Shown here: positions 17,702 to 29,276 of the stretch, piece by piece
Layout: each line of letters opens with the position of its first letter
How positions within the stretch are numbered: position 1 is the first letter of the stretch
NCBI GenBank assembly: GCA_016719945.1
Contig: JADJYE010000002.1
Location: 62,001-126,000, forward strand
Direction: 5' to 3'
DNA: 64,000 nt
Origin: Polyangiaceae bacterium
GTDB lineage: Bacteria > Myxococcota_A > Polyangia > Polyangiales > Polyangiaceae
Notes under the pieces: generated by a model
Told to the model about the DNA's origin: nothing
Seen by the model: the letters and a program-made list of their open reading frames with translations, nothing else
The model's database searches: none
Program-made: the position numbers and the translations under genes

Positions 17702-19684
17702 CTACTCCTCGGCGGCGACGTCCATCGACTCGTCGATCGAGATGCGGATCGGGCGCTCGTCCTCGCGATCCTCGTGGACGACGTGGGCGACCTCGGGGTT
17801 GTTCTCGAAGTACGCCTTGCCGGCGAGCTTCGCGATCAGCGGACCGAAGCGCTCCTTCACCTTGCCGCCGAGCACGTCCTTCACGAGCTCGGCGTCCTGC
17901 GCGAGGCGCTCCTGCGTCTCGGGGTCGCGCAACCAGGCGGCGACGGCGCTCACCTTCGCCGGCGTGGCCTTGGCGACCTCGACGACCGCTTGGGCGGCGC
18001 GGGTGACGCTCGCGCGAGCGCGCTCGACGGCGCTCAGCTTGATCAGCGGCGCGACCTCGTAGACGAGGTTTGCGGCGCTCCCGGCGACCGTGTGCGGCGA
18101 GTGATGCAGCGGCGAGGCGTACTTCGGGTTCGCCTCGAGGAAGTCTCGGACTTGCTGCTCCGTGACGCCGGCCTGCTCGTACGCCTTCCTGAGCTCCTCC
18201 TGGGCCGCGAGGCGCGCCTTGAACATGTACATCTGCACGCGGGAGTAGAAGTTCGTCGCGCCGTCGCCGCTCGTCTCCACCGCGCAGAAGATCGTGCCCG
18301 GGTAGCGGTTGGTGATCAGCGACTGCACGCCGTCCGAGACGCCAGAGCTCGGCATGCAGCCGAACGGCTTCACGCTCAGCGTCATGTGGGCTTTGTTGTG
18401 CACCGCGTTCACGATCAGCTTGCCGACCTCCATGTGGCCTTCGCCGCCGCGCAGATCGTTCGAGTAGTAGTCTTGGGCGACCTCGGCCACGAGGTCCATG
18501 TCCGGCAGGTGGTAGCCGAACAAACCGAGCGGCTGCGCGAAGGCCTGGAAGCCGATCCTCAGCGCCCACTCGGCCGCGTGCATCGTCGCCAGCCGCTTCG
18601 ATACGCCGAGCTCGTCCTCCGCGATGCCGTGCAGGCCGTAGTGGCCCTCGTCGACCCCGCGCAGCAGCATGCGCTCGCGCGTGTCGCGGGCGGTCTCCCA
18701 GATGTTGTAGAGCAGCCACGCCGTCGTGAGCTGGATGTCGTTCTCCGACCCCTCACTCTCCAGGAAGCGCTGCAGCGCGTAGTTGCCGTCGCCCTCGGTC
18801 GTCATCGCCCAGAACTCGCCGATGATCGACACCTTGGCCTTCGGGCGGAGCTTGTCGACCTTCACGGCCTGCAGCTCTTGGCGAGCCTTGAACAGGGCCC
18901 AGAAGATGTTCGTGCCCTCGTACAGCGCCTTGTAGAGGATCTTCTTCGAGGCCTCGACGGCGCGGTTCGTCGCGCCCGGCTCCACCTCGTACGGGCGAAT
19001 GCGGTACGCGAGGGCGTTGAGCACGTCGCCGCACACGACGCTCTTGATGACCGCGATGAAGAAGGCGGGGTTGAGCTCGAGCCCAGAGTCCTCACCGGTC
19101 GCCTGCGAGAGCCCGCCCTTCTGCTGGAAGAGCATGACGCGGAAGCCGTCGAAGCCCGCGTCGCGCAGCGCCTTGCGGTACTCGGTGACGTACATGCCGA
19201 AGCGGCACGGGCCGCAGGCGCCGGCCGTGACGAACACGTAGTTCTTCACGACCTCCTCGCTCGTCAGGCCCTTCTTGTCGCGCAGGTCGATCAGGTGCTT
19301 CACCAGACCGCCGACCGTGAAGTACGTCGGGTTGCACTGGCCTCGGTTGCCGAACTCCTTGCCGACCTGCAGGCCGGCGTTGTCGCTCATGCCAATGTAC
19401 TCGACGTTGTAGCCGAGGCCCCGGAGCGCGCCCTCGCACAGGAAATCTTGAGCGGCGGTGAGGCCGCTGATGAGCAGCGTCACGTGCTCGCGCTCCTTCT
19501 TGGTCATCGTCGGGTCGAGCATGTTGTCGACCCACTGCTTGCGGTCGTCCTTGATGCCGATGCGCTCGCGCTCGGCCTGCGCGTAGAAGGCGAGCTCCTG
19601 CTCGAGCTCGTCGACGCTCTTCTCGGGCTCCTTGCCGAAGATGGGGAGGTTCTTCTTCGCAGCGGCGGTCGTCGTCTGATCCAT
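17702..19684 (-). CDS. 2-hydroxyacyl-CoA dehydratase-family protein (HgdB/COG3581-like)
   Basis: This 660-residue protein carries Cys motifs expected of the iron-sulfur 2-hydroxyacyl-CoA dehydratase/benzoyl-CoA reductase superfamily: GNRGQCNPTYFTVGGLVKHL, FVTAGACGPCRFGMYVTEYR, SVVCGD and KPFGCMPSSGVSDG. It is longer than the classical HgdA/B subunits. It pairs with the giant activase upstream, an arrangement of COG3581 next to a BcrA/D activase-DUF2229 protein seen in anaerobes and Myxococcota with unknown substrate. The C-terminal 130 residues are helical and divergent. ATG 19684 has an AGAGG site, and only 30 nt separate it from the upstream stop, so the two are an operon, probably under the TetR regulator. 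Confidence 0.85.
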   Translation of the reverse strand: MDQTTTAAAKKNLPIFGKEPEKSVDELEQELAFYAQAERERIGIKDDRKQWVDNMLDPTMTKKEREHVTLLISGLTAAQDFLCEGALRGLGYNVEYIGMSDNAGLQVGKEFGNRGQCNPTYFTVGGLVKHLIDLRDKKGLTSEEVVKNYVFVTAGACGPCRFGMYVTEYRKALRDAGFDGFRVMLFQQKGGLSQATGEDSGLELNPAFFIAVIKSVVCGDVLNALAYRIRPYEVEPGATNRAVEASKKILYKALYEGTNIFWALFKARQELQAVKVDKLRPKAKVSIIGEFWAMTTEGDGNYALQRFLESEGSENDIQLTTAWLLYNIWETARDTRERMLLRGVDEGHYGLHGIAEDELGVSKRLATMHAAEWALRIGFQAFAQPLGLFGYHLPDMDLVAEVAQDYYSNDLRGGEGHMEVGKLIVNAVHNKAHMTLSVKPFGCMPSSGVSDGVQSLITNRYPGTIFCAVETSGDGATNFYSRVQMYMFKARLAAQEELRKAYEQAGVTEQQVRDFLEANPKYASPLHHSPHTVAGSAANLVYEVAPLIKLSAVERARASVTRAAQAVVEVAKATPAKVSAVAAWLRDPETQERLAQDAELVKDVLGGKVKERFGPLIAKLAGKAYFENNPEVAHVVHEDREDERPIRISIDESMDVAAEE

Positions 19685-19714
19685 GTCGTCGCCTCTAGTT
19701 CCTTCAGGAGCCGT

Positions 19715-23346
<3,632 letters not shown>

Positions 23347-23397
23347 GCCCCCAGGGGATCCGTCGCGCGACCGCCGCGACACCACCACCCGCGGCCC

Positions 23398-23415
23398 ACT
23401 GACTGGTGGGTCAGT
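23398..23415. promoter_or_regulatory. TetR-type operator, site 1
   Basis: ACTGAC-TGGTGG-GTCAGT is a perfect 6-bp inverted repeat with a 6-bp centre, 52 bp upstream of the activase start and 159 bp from tetR. A near copy with the same spacing lies at the end of tetR. The layout resembles 18-bp operators of FadR/PsrA-like TetR regulators of acyl-CoA metabolism. Binding by the adjacent regulator is inferred. Confidence 0.65.
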
Positions 23416-23573
23416 CACTCGTACCACCCGTCAAACGCGCCAGCAAGAGACCAGGTTATGTGACGTAACGTTACTGTTGTTTCGGGCCGCCGGACCCGGC
23501 CCTCGTGGGGAGGTGAGGCCGCTATTTCTCCCCCCCGGCCCCCCTCATCTGCGATGAGGGGGGAGGCGATTCG

Positions 23574-24233
23574 ATGGCCGCGACGACGGAGCGGGTGGAC
23601 AAGCGGGAGCGACGGCAGGTGCTGCTGCGAGCGGCGCGCGACGTCTTCGCGAGCCGCGGGTACCACGACGCGAAGGTCGAGGACATCTGCGCGGCGGCCA
23701 ACGTCGCGAAGGGGACCTACTACCTCTATTTCAAGGACAAGCGCGCTGTCCTCGAGGAGCTCGTCGACGGCCTGTTCGCGCGGCTCGGCGGCGCGATCCT
23801 GCGCGTCGATGTGGAGCGCGACGTGCGCGCCCAGATCGAGCACAACATCCGCGCGATCGTCGCCGTCTTCCTCGACGACCCCGCGCTGACCCGCATCCTG
23901 CTCTCGTACGCGGCCGGGCTCGACCCTGCGTTCGTGAAGAAGATCGCCAGCTTCTACGAGATCGCCCGCTCCAAGCTCCGCGACGCGCTGTCCGAAGGCC
24001 AGCGGCTCGGCATCATCGCGCCGGGCGACGCGGAGTTCTTCGCGACGGTCGCGCTCGGCGCCCTCAAGGAGGTCCTGCTCGAGGCCACCGTCGCGGGCCG
24101 GCCGAGGGCTCGCGAAGACGTCGTCGACAAGCTCTTCGCGTTCCTGGAAAAGGGCTTCCTCCGCACCCAGCCCGCCCCGGTCGCCACGCCGCGCCGGGGC
24201 GCCACGACCAAGACGGCAAAGGCCGCGCGGTGA
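23574..24233 (+). CDS. TetR-family transcriptional regulator
   Basis: This 219-residue protein has a classic TetR N-terminus: RREVL-like helix, ARDVFASRGYHDAKVEDICAAANVAKGTYYLYFKDKRAVLEEL (helix-turn-helix at residues about 25-65), then a helical ligand-binding domain. The C-terminal 25 residues are basic. A GGGGAGG site lies 9 nt before the ATG. It is divergent from the activase/dehydratase operon, with two matching palindromes flanking it, so it probably represses both that operon and its own downstream genes. The ligand is likely an acyl-CoA, by analogy with FadR-type TetR members; this is inference. Confidence 0.93.
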   Translation: MAATTERVDKRERRQVLLRAARDVFASRGYHDAKVEDICAAANVAKGTYYLYFKDKRAVLEELVDGLFARLGGAILRVDVERDVRAQIEHNIRAIVAVFLDDPALTRILLSYAAGLDPAFVKKIASFYEIARSKLRDALSEGQRLGIIAPGDAEFFATVALGALKEVLLEATVAGRPRAREDVVDKLFAFLEKGFLRTQPAPVATPRRGATTKTAKAAR

Positions 24234-24250
24234 CTGACTGGTAAGTCAGG
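24233..24250. promoter_or_regulatory. TetR-type operator, site 2
   Basis: ACTGAC-TGGTAA-GTCAGG repeats the half-sites and 6-bp spacing of the site at 23398 (5 of 6 pairs intact). It begins on the last base of the tetR stop codon and ends 44 bp before the next gene, so it could control the YkgJ-type gene and the membrane protein that follow. Confidence 0.6.
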
Positions 24251-24294
24251 TCCGCGGTGCCGGGGCGCGGAGGATCTGCTAACTAGCTCGGCCC

Positions 24295-24957
24295 ATGCGC
24301 GTCGAGCGCCCGGTGTGGCGTCGCTTCATCCCCCGTTTCGTCGACCGCGCGGCCGCTTGGGTGCGCGCCGGCGGGCACGCCGCCGTGCAGCACGATGAGC
24401 GGCACATCGACATGCTGCTCGGGGTCGACGCCGAGGGGCGGCTCACGGAAGCCGGGCTCTGGTCGATCCTCGCGCTCGATCAGCGGCGCGCCCTGCGGGT
24501 GAAAGATGGGCCGGGCGCAGGTCTGATGCGGGCGCGCGCCGCGCCGCACGCCACGCGCGCCGTCCTCGACTGGTGCGACCGTGACTCGATGCTCGAAGGG
24601 CCGACCCGCCGCCTCGAGCTCGCTTGCCTCGACTGCGGCGCCTGCTGCCAAGAAGCCAACGTGCTGCTCGATGACGACGACCTCGAGCGGTTCAGGGCAG
24701 GAGGTCGCGCTGATCTCACCAGGCCACCCTATGTGCGGCGGGCGCGGGACGGAAAGGTGACGCTCCGCTTCGCGAAGGACGGTCGCTGCCAGCACCTTGC
24801 CGCCGACAACAAGTGCCACATCTACTCGCTGCGACCGTTCAACTGCAGCGTGTTCCCAGTGGGCAGCGAGGCATGCCTCGCGGCGCGCGAGGCGACGCTG
24901 GGGATTCGGGACGACGCGCAGCGCCGAACATCGAGGAGACGAACGAATGGCCCCTGA
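24295..24957 (+). CDS. YkgJ-family cysteine-cluster protein
   Basis: This 220-residue protein carries in its second half the YkgJ/CxxCGxCC signature: LACLDCGACCQEANVLL, then KDGRCQHLAADNKCHIYSLRPFNCSVFPVGSEAC. Eight cysteines in this spacing are expected to bind a metal or Fe-S cluster. The N-terminal 100 residues are Arg/Ala-rich and unassigned. Its 3' end overlaps the next start by 11 nt. Position right after the second operator makes it a candidate member of the same regulon as the iron-sulfur dehydratase. Confidence 0.85.
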   Translation: MRVERPVWRRFIPRFVDRAAAWVRAGGHAAVQHDERHIDMLLGVDAEGRLTEAGLWSILALDQRRALRVKDGPGAGLMRARAAPHATRAVLDWCDRDSMLEGPTRRLELACLDCGACCQEANVLLDDDDLERFRAGGRADLTRPPYVRRARDGKVTLRFAKDGRCQHLAADNKCHIYSLRPFNCSVFPVGSEACLAAREATLGIRDDAQRRTSRRRTNGP

Positions 24958-25399
24958 GATCTACTACCCCATCCGCATCGTCCACCTGGTCTCGATGGCG
25001 GTCTGGTTCGCGGTCCCGCTCATGATCACGGGCGATCTGAAGCGCTCGATGGCGCTCGGAAAGGCGCACGCCGAGGCGGCGATCTCCCGCGTCGAACGGA
25101 CGCTCGCGATCAGCACGTTCGGCGCGCTGGCCACCATCGTCTCGGGCCTCGTGATGATCTTCGCCCTCGGCGGCTTCGGCGCGATCTCCCCGCGGATCCA
25201 TGCGGGCTTCGGCCTCGCGCTCGTGCTCTTGGCGGTGGAGTTCTTCCTGTTGAAGGGCGCGGTCTCGCGCGCCGGCGGGTCGGTCGCGGCAGGCAAGCCG
25301 GAGGACGCGCAGCCTCAGGTCGGGCGCGTCGCGATGTTCGGCGGGATCTCGCACCTGCTCAAGCTGGTGATCCTCGTGCTCATGGTGTGGAAGACCTGA
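24947..25399 (+). CDS. Small four-helix membrane protein (CopD/DUF2269-like)
   Basis: This 150-residue protein starts at ATG 24947, with GAGGAG 9 nt upstream. Hydrophobic segments lie at about residues 8-27, 52-75, 84-106 and 127-148. A helix-1 histidine (IRIVHLVSMAVWF) and late histidine (GGISHLLKLVIL) resemble haem/copper-handling CopD- or DUF2269-like membrane proteins. It overlaps the YkgJ-type gene, so the two are probably made together. No firm function. Confidence 0.75.
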   Translation: MAPEIYYPIRIVHLVSMAVWFAVPLMITGDLKRSMALGKAHAEAAISRVERTLAISTFGALATIVSGLVMIFALGGFGAISPRIHAGFGLALVLLAVEFFLLKGAVSRAGGSVAAGKPEDAQPQVGRVAMFGGISHLLKLVILVLMVWKT

Positions 25400-25417
25400 G
25401 CGCGGCCCGCGCCGCCC

Positions 25418-27658
25418 TCAGGGGTTGTCGACGCAGCGGACGCCCACGATCACGTGGGCGTAGCCATCGGGCCGGAGCGCTCGCGTGGTGCTCGCGATGA
25501 TGTCGAACGCGGAGAGGAAGTTGCCGCCCTTCGTCATCCGCTCGCTGCCCTCGGACTTCACCCACTCGGACACGTTGCCTGCCATGTCGTAGACGAGCTC
25601 GTCGGTCCGATCGTTCGGCGTCAGCCCCACACCGCAGGTGGTGACCCCCGCCGCGCGATCGAGGCACTCGGCGTTGCGATCGACGCAGGCCTGCTCGCAG
25701 GTCGGCTCGGCGGAGCCCCAGGGGTACTTGTTGCCCTTCGCGCTCCGCGCGGCGAGCTCCCACTCGGCCTCCGTCGGCAGGCGCTTGCCCTCCCATTTGC
25801 AGAACGCTTCGGCCTGCGCGTAGGTGAGGCAGTTCATGGGGTGGTCGAGCTCGCGTCGCGGCGCGTTGCACTTCTCCTTCCACGCGGAGACCTCCGCGGG
25901 GTCGGACGTCACGACGGTGTCCGCCTGGGAGCACGCCTGGGCGTTCACGCAGGCGCGGTAGCGGCGGACGGACACCTCGAGCCGATCGATCCAGAACGTC
26001 GGCACGGCGACCTCGTTCCCCGCGTCGCCGACGGTGATCGTCGCGCCTTGGATCTTGAGCATGTCCTCGTGCTCGACCGGGGACGCGCTCGGATCTGCCG
26101 ACGCCGACGCGCTGGCGACGGCGGACGTCGACGCCGACGCCGTCGCCGACAGCGGCGTCGTGGCGCTCGTGAGCGCGGACGCGGAGGCCGTCGCGGTCGT
26201 CGAGGCCGAGGTGCGCACGATTGGCTGCTGGGGCGCGGACGCGGTCGCCGAGGCCGTGGCGGAGCCTGGCGCGCGCCGGGGCTCGGTCGTGGCGGTGAGC
26301 GTGGCGTAGACGAAGTACGCTCCGCCCGCGAAGATCGCGACCGCGAGGGTGGCCCACACCACGGCCGCCTTGGAGCTCGGCGTCGACGTGGTCTCGGTGT
26401 CCTTCGCGCCGGCGCTCCGCCGCGTGAGCGAGCGTGCGCCCTCGGGCGTCTCCTCCATCGGGTCGCTCGCGCGCGCGCCATGGGCCTTGGCCCGTCGCGC
26501 CTTGCGGGCGGCGTCGACCGACTCGGCCGGCACCGTGGGGCCGAACGCGCTCTTCGCCGCGCCCTCGTCCGAGCCGCTCTTGAGCCGGCGCCGCGCCGCG
26601 TACTCCGACGTCTCGAGCATGCGATCGGCCTCTGACGCGTCCCGCTGCTCCGCTCTGCCTTTCGGATCCGAGCTCGGCCGAGGGGTGCGCACCGCCGGCG
26701 GAGGGGCCTGGGGGTACGTCACCGAGCCCGCGACGCCGGCCGCGGCCTCGAGCGCACCCCAGAACGCTCCGGCGTCCGGGTAGCGGTTCTTCGGCTCGAC
26801 CTCGAGGGCCTTCTTCAGCACGTCCTCGACGGCGTCTGGGACGTCGACGCCGCGCGCGCGGAGCGTGGGCCGCAGCGCAGGATCTGCCGCCGCGATGTAG
26901 AGCTGGGTCGGGTCGTCCCCCTCGAGCGCTTTGCGGCCGCTGACGCACTCGACGACCACGAGCGCGAGCGCGAACACATCGGTCCACGGGCCGGTCGCTC
27001 CGCGCTGCTTGTTGAACTGCTCGGGCGCGCCATACCGTGGCGTGAAGGCGGTCGGCGACATCGCCGTGTTCTCGAGCGCGGTGGTGTAGCCGCGGTGATC
27101 CGACAGGACCTTCGCGATACCGAAGTCGAGGACCTTCGCGGTCTTTCTGCCGCCGACGTCCGAGAGGAAGATGTTCGCCGGCTTCACGTCGCGGTGCGCG
27201 ATCTTCTGGGCGTGCGCGACGGCGAGCGCGCGGGCCGCCGGCTCGAGCAGCTTGATCGCCTCGGAGAGCTCCATCCCGCCCTCGTCCTCGCGGGCGCGGC
27301 GCTTGAGGTGCTCGCCGAGCGTCTCTCCCTCGAGCCATTCCATGACGAGGTACGGCACCCAGACGCCGCTCGGCGAGGTGAACGCACCGACGTCGAGGGC
27401 CTGCACGATGCCGCTCGTCGCCTTCGACAGGCGGTGCAACAGGCGCCCCTCCTCTTGGAGCTTCTCCAGGAGCTCAGCGTGCGCCTCTTCCTCGAGAGAG
27501 GTGGGGAGCTTCAGGCACTTGACGGCGATCAGCTCGCCGAAGCCCTTGTGCACGCCGCGGTACACGACGCCGAACCCGCCGTCCCCGATCACCGACGCGA
27601 CGCGGTACTTCCCGTCGATCGTGACGCCACATAGATCGAAGGGATCGCGAGGGTCCAT
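25418..27658 (-). CDS. Eukaryote-type Ser/Thr kinase fused to a formylglycine-generating-enzyme (SUMF) domain
   Basis: This 746-residue protein has an N-terminal kinase domain (residues about 18-290): Gly loop GDGGFGVVYRG, Lys 47 in AVKCLK, HRDVKPANIFLSD catalytic loop, DFGIA and APEQF activation-segment end. A charged linker, a single membrane helix (about 418-440) and an Ala/Ser/Thr-rich stalk lead to an FGE-sulfatase/SUMF1 domain (MLKIQGATITVGD, FWIDRLEVSVRRYRACV, RLPTEAEWELAARS, YPWGS, VYDMAGNVSEWV, GGNF). The kinase is cytoplasmic and the SUMF domain periplasmic, suggesting a transmembrane sensor. Start ATG 27658 follows GAGGGAG. Similar fusions are frequent in Myxococcota. Confidence 0.93.
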   Translation of the reverse strand: MDPRDPFDLCGVTIDGKYRVASVIGDGGFGVVYRGVHKGFGELIAVKCLKLPTSLEEEAHAELLEKLQEEGRLLHRLSKATSGIVQALDVGAFTSPSGVWVPYLVMEWLEGETLGEHLKRRAREDEGGMELSEAIKLLEPAARALAVAHAQKIAHRDVKPANIFLSDVGGRKTAKVLDFGIAKVLSDHRGYTTALENTAMSPTAFTPRYGAPEQFNKQRGATGPWTDVFALALVVVECVSGRKALEGDDPTQLYIAAADPALRPTLRARGVDVPDAVEDVLKKALEVEPKNRYPDAGAFWGALEAAAGVAGSVTYPQAPPPAVRTPRPSSDPKGRAEQRDASEADRMLETSEYAARRRLKSGSDEGAAKSAFGPTVPAESVDAARKARRAKAHGARASDPMEETPEGARSLTRRSAGAKDTETTSTPSSKAAVVWATLAVAIFAGGAYFVYATLTATTEPRRAPGSATASATASAPQQPIVRTSASTTATASASALTSATTPLSATASASTSAVASASASADPSASPVEHEDMLKIQGATITVGDAGNEVAVPTFWIDRLEVSVRRYRACVNAQACSQADTVVTSDPAEVSAWKEKCNAPRRELDHPMNCLTYAQAEAFCKWEGKRLPTEAEWELAARSAKGNKYPWGSAEPTCEQACVDRNAECLDRAAGVTTCGVGLTPNDRTDELVYDMAGNVSEWVKSEGSERMTKGGNFLSAFDIIASTTRALRPDGYAHVIVGVRCVDNP

Positions 27659-27747
27659 GCCTCGCTCCCTCTTAGCTGGCGGGCCGCGAGGGTTCAATCT
27701 GCGCTTCGCTTGCGAGCCGTGCGCCGGGCTGGTAAGGCCCGGCCCTG

Positions 27748-28266
27748 GTGACGACGTACCCTGCAGCGTTCGACGCGGAGTTCCTGGCTGATCTGCCGTA
27801 TTCGCCCGACGTGCTGTTCTTCGACAGCATCTTGGCGATGGACCGCGACAAGAGCCTCGTCACCTGCCGCATGCCGACGGACGTGCCGCTGCCGCTCACC
27901 GAGGCGCAGCGTCACCACCCCGTTCGCCACCCGAAGCACGTCGCCGGGGCGGTCATGGTCCACGCGACGGGCATGCTCGGGTTCGTGCACGCGTACCATC
28001 TCCTCGGGCTGCGCCACCGCGAGGGGTGGGTTGGCTACGGAACGCACATCCATCGGGTGGTGTTCCGAAAGCTCGTGTCGCCCGGCGCGCCGATCGAGGC
28101 GACCTGCGTCGCCACCCGGACGCGCCTCGGCAAGGTGAGGCACTTCATCCGCTACTCGTTCGAGTTCAGGCACGAGGGGCAGGTCTGCTACGAGGGCGAT
28201 CAGACGGCGGTGTGGCTGAACACCTCCGAGGCTGGCGCCGTGCCCGAGTCGACGCCCGACGAGTGA
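27748..28266 (+). CDS. Hotdog-fold (FabZ-like) acyl-CoA/ACP enzyme
   Basis: This 172-residue protein starts at a GTG. The layout DVLFFDSILAMDRDKSLVTCRM, then HPKHVAGAVMVHATGMLGFVHAYHLLG, then RVVFRKLVSPGAPIEATCV and YEGDQTAVWL is that of a FabA/FabZ-like hotdog. The usual HFPGHPVMPG catalytic motif is altered (HHPVRHPKHVAGAVMV), with the His kept but the Pro-Gly turn different, so activity may be thioesterase or hydratase rather than dehydratase. Next downstream on the same strand is the YgfZ-like gene, 37 nt away. Confidence 0.75.
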   Translation: MTTYPAAFDAEFLADLPYSPDVLFFDSILAMDRDKSLVTCRMPTDVPLPLTEAQRHHPVRHPKHVAGAVMVHATGMLGFVHAYHLLGLRHREGWVGYGTHIHRVVFRKLVSPGAPIEATCVATRTRLGKVRHFIRYSFEFRHEGQVCYEGDQTAVWLNTSEAGAVPESTPDE

Positions 28267-28303
28267 CCTCGACGTCCGCGGCGGCCGGTGACATGTTCGC
28301 CGC

Positions 28304-29236
28304 ATGGCAGACGTCGAAGCGGAGCTCCGCGCAGCGCAGCTGGGGGTCCTCGTGCGAGAGCTCCCCCTGCGGACGCTCGTCGCCCGCGGCAAAGACCGCG
28401 GCGCGTGGCTCAACGGCTTGCTCACCTGCAACCTCGCCAAGCTCGCTCCGCCTGCTGCCGCCTACGGCTTGATCGTCGCGAAGAACGGGAAGATCCAGTC
28501 CGAGGTCTACACGCTCCTCGGCGACGAGGACGCGCTCATTGGCCTCGACGCGGCGCGCGCCGAGCAGACGACCGAGGTCCTCGATCGTCACCTGGTCATG
28601 GAGGACGTCGAGCTCGAGCTCACGCCGGCGGGCGCTTCGAAGTGGGCGGGGGCGTTCGGTCCGCTCGCCGAAGCGGCCTGTGCGGCGGCGCGCGCGGCCG
28701 GGGCGCGCGCCGGCGTGGTCCGCCGGGGCGCGCTGCCCGTCGCGGTCTTCACCCCTGCCAGCCCCGAGGTCGTGGCGTGCGTGCTCGCCGCGTGCGGCCC
28801 AGCGGTCGTCGCCAGCGACGAGGGCTGGATGCGGGCGCGGGTCGAGCACGGCATCCCCGAGCGCGGCGTCGACTTCGACGACACGAACTATCCCCAGGAG
28901 GCGGCGCTCGAGCGCGACGCGGTGTCCTTCGAGAAGGGCTGCTACCTCGGGCAGGAGGCGGTCTTCATGCTCGAGAAGCGCGGGCACGTGAAGCGCCGGC
29001 TCGTGCAGCTTCAGGTCGACGGAGCGGTCGCGGCCGGCGCGCCGATCTTCACCGAAGAAGGCGCGGAGTCGGGCCGGGTGACGAGCGCCGTCGAGCGGTC
29101 GACGAAGAACCTCGCCCTCGGCTACGTGAAGTACAAACACGCGCGCTCGGGCACCGCGCTCTCGGTCGGGGGCCCCGAACACGACAAGAGCCCCGCGACG
29201 GTCACGGAGCTCTTGGCGATCAAGCCCGAGGAGTGA
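28304..29236 (+). CDS. ygfZ: YgfZ/GcvT-family folate-binding protein
   Basis: This 310-residue protein shows the COG0354 signature KGCYLGQEAVFMLEKRG (K-G-C-[YF]-[ILV]-G-Q-E) at residues about 222-238, an N-terminal NGLLTCNLAKLAPP segment and a C-terminal barrel-like piece. YgfZ proteins bind tetrahydrofolate and help assembly or repair of iron-sulfur clusters; the conserved Cys of KGCYxG is present. The start at ATG 28304 gives normal family length. It is convergent with gdhA. Confidence 0.9.
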   Translation: MADVEAELRAAQLGVLVRELPLRTLVARGKDRGAWLNGLLTCNLAKLAPPAAAYGLIVAKNGKIQSEVYTLLGDEDALIGLDAARAEQTTEVLDRHLVMEDVELELTPAGASKWAGAFGPLAEAACAAARAAGARAGVVRRGALPVAVFTPASPEVVACVLAACGPAVVASDEGWMRARVEHGIPERGVDFDDTNYPQEAALERDAVSFEKGCYLGQEAVFMLEKRGHVKRRLVQLQVDGAVAAGAPIFTEEGAESGRVTSAVERSTKNLALGYVKYKHARSGTALSVGGPEHDKSPATVTELLAIKPEE

Positions 29237-29276
29237 CGGCGACCGCCGCTCCCCCACGTTGGCCACGCGGCGACGG

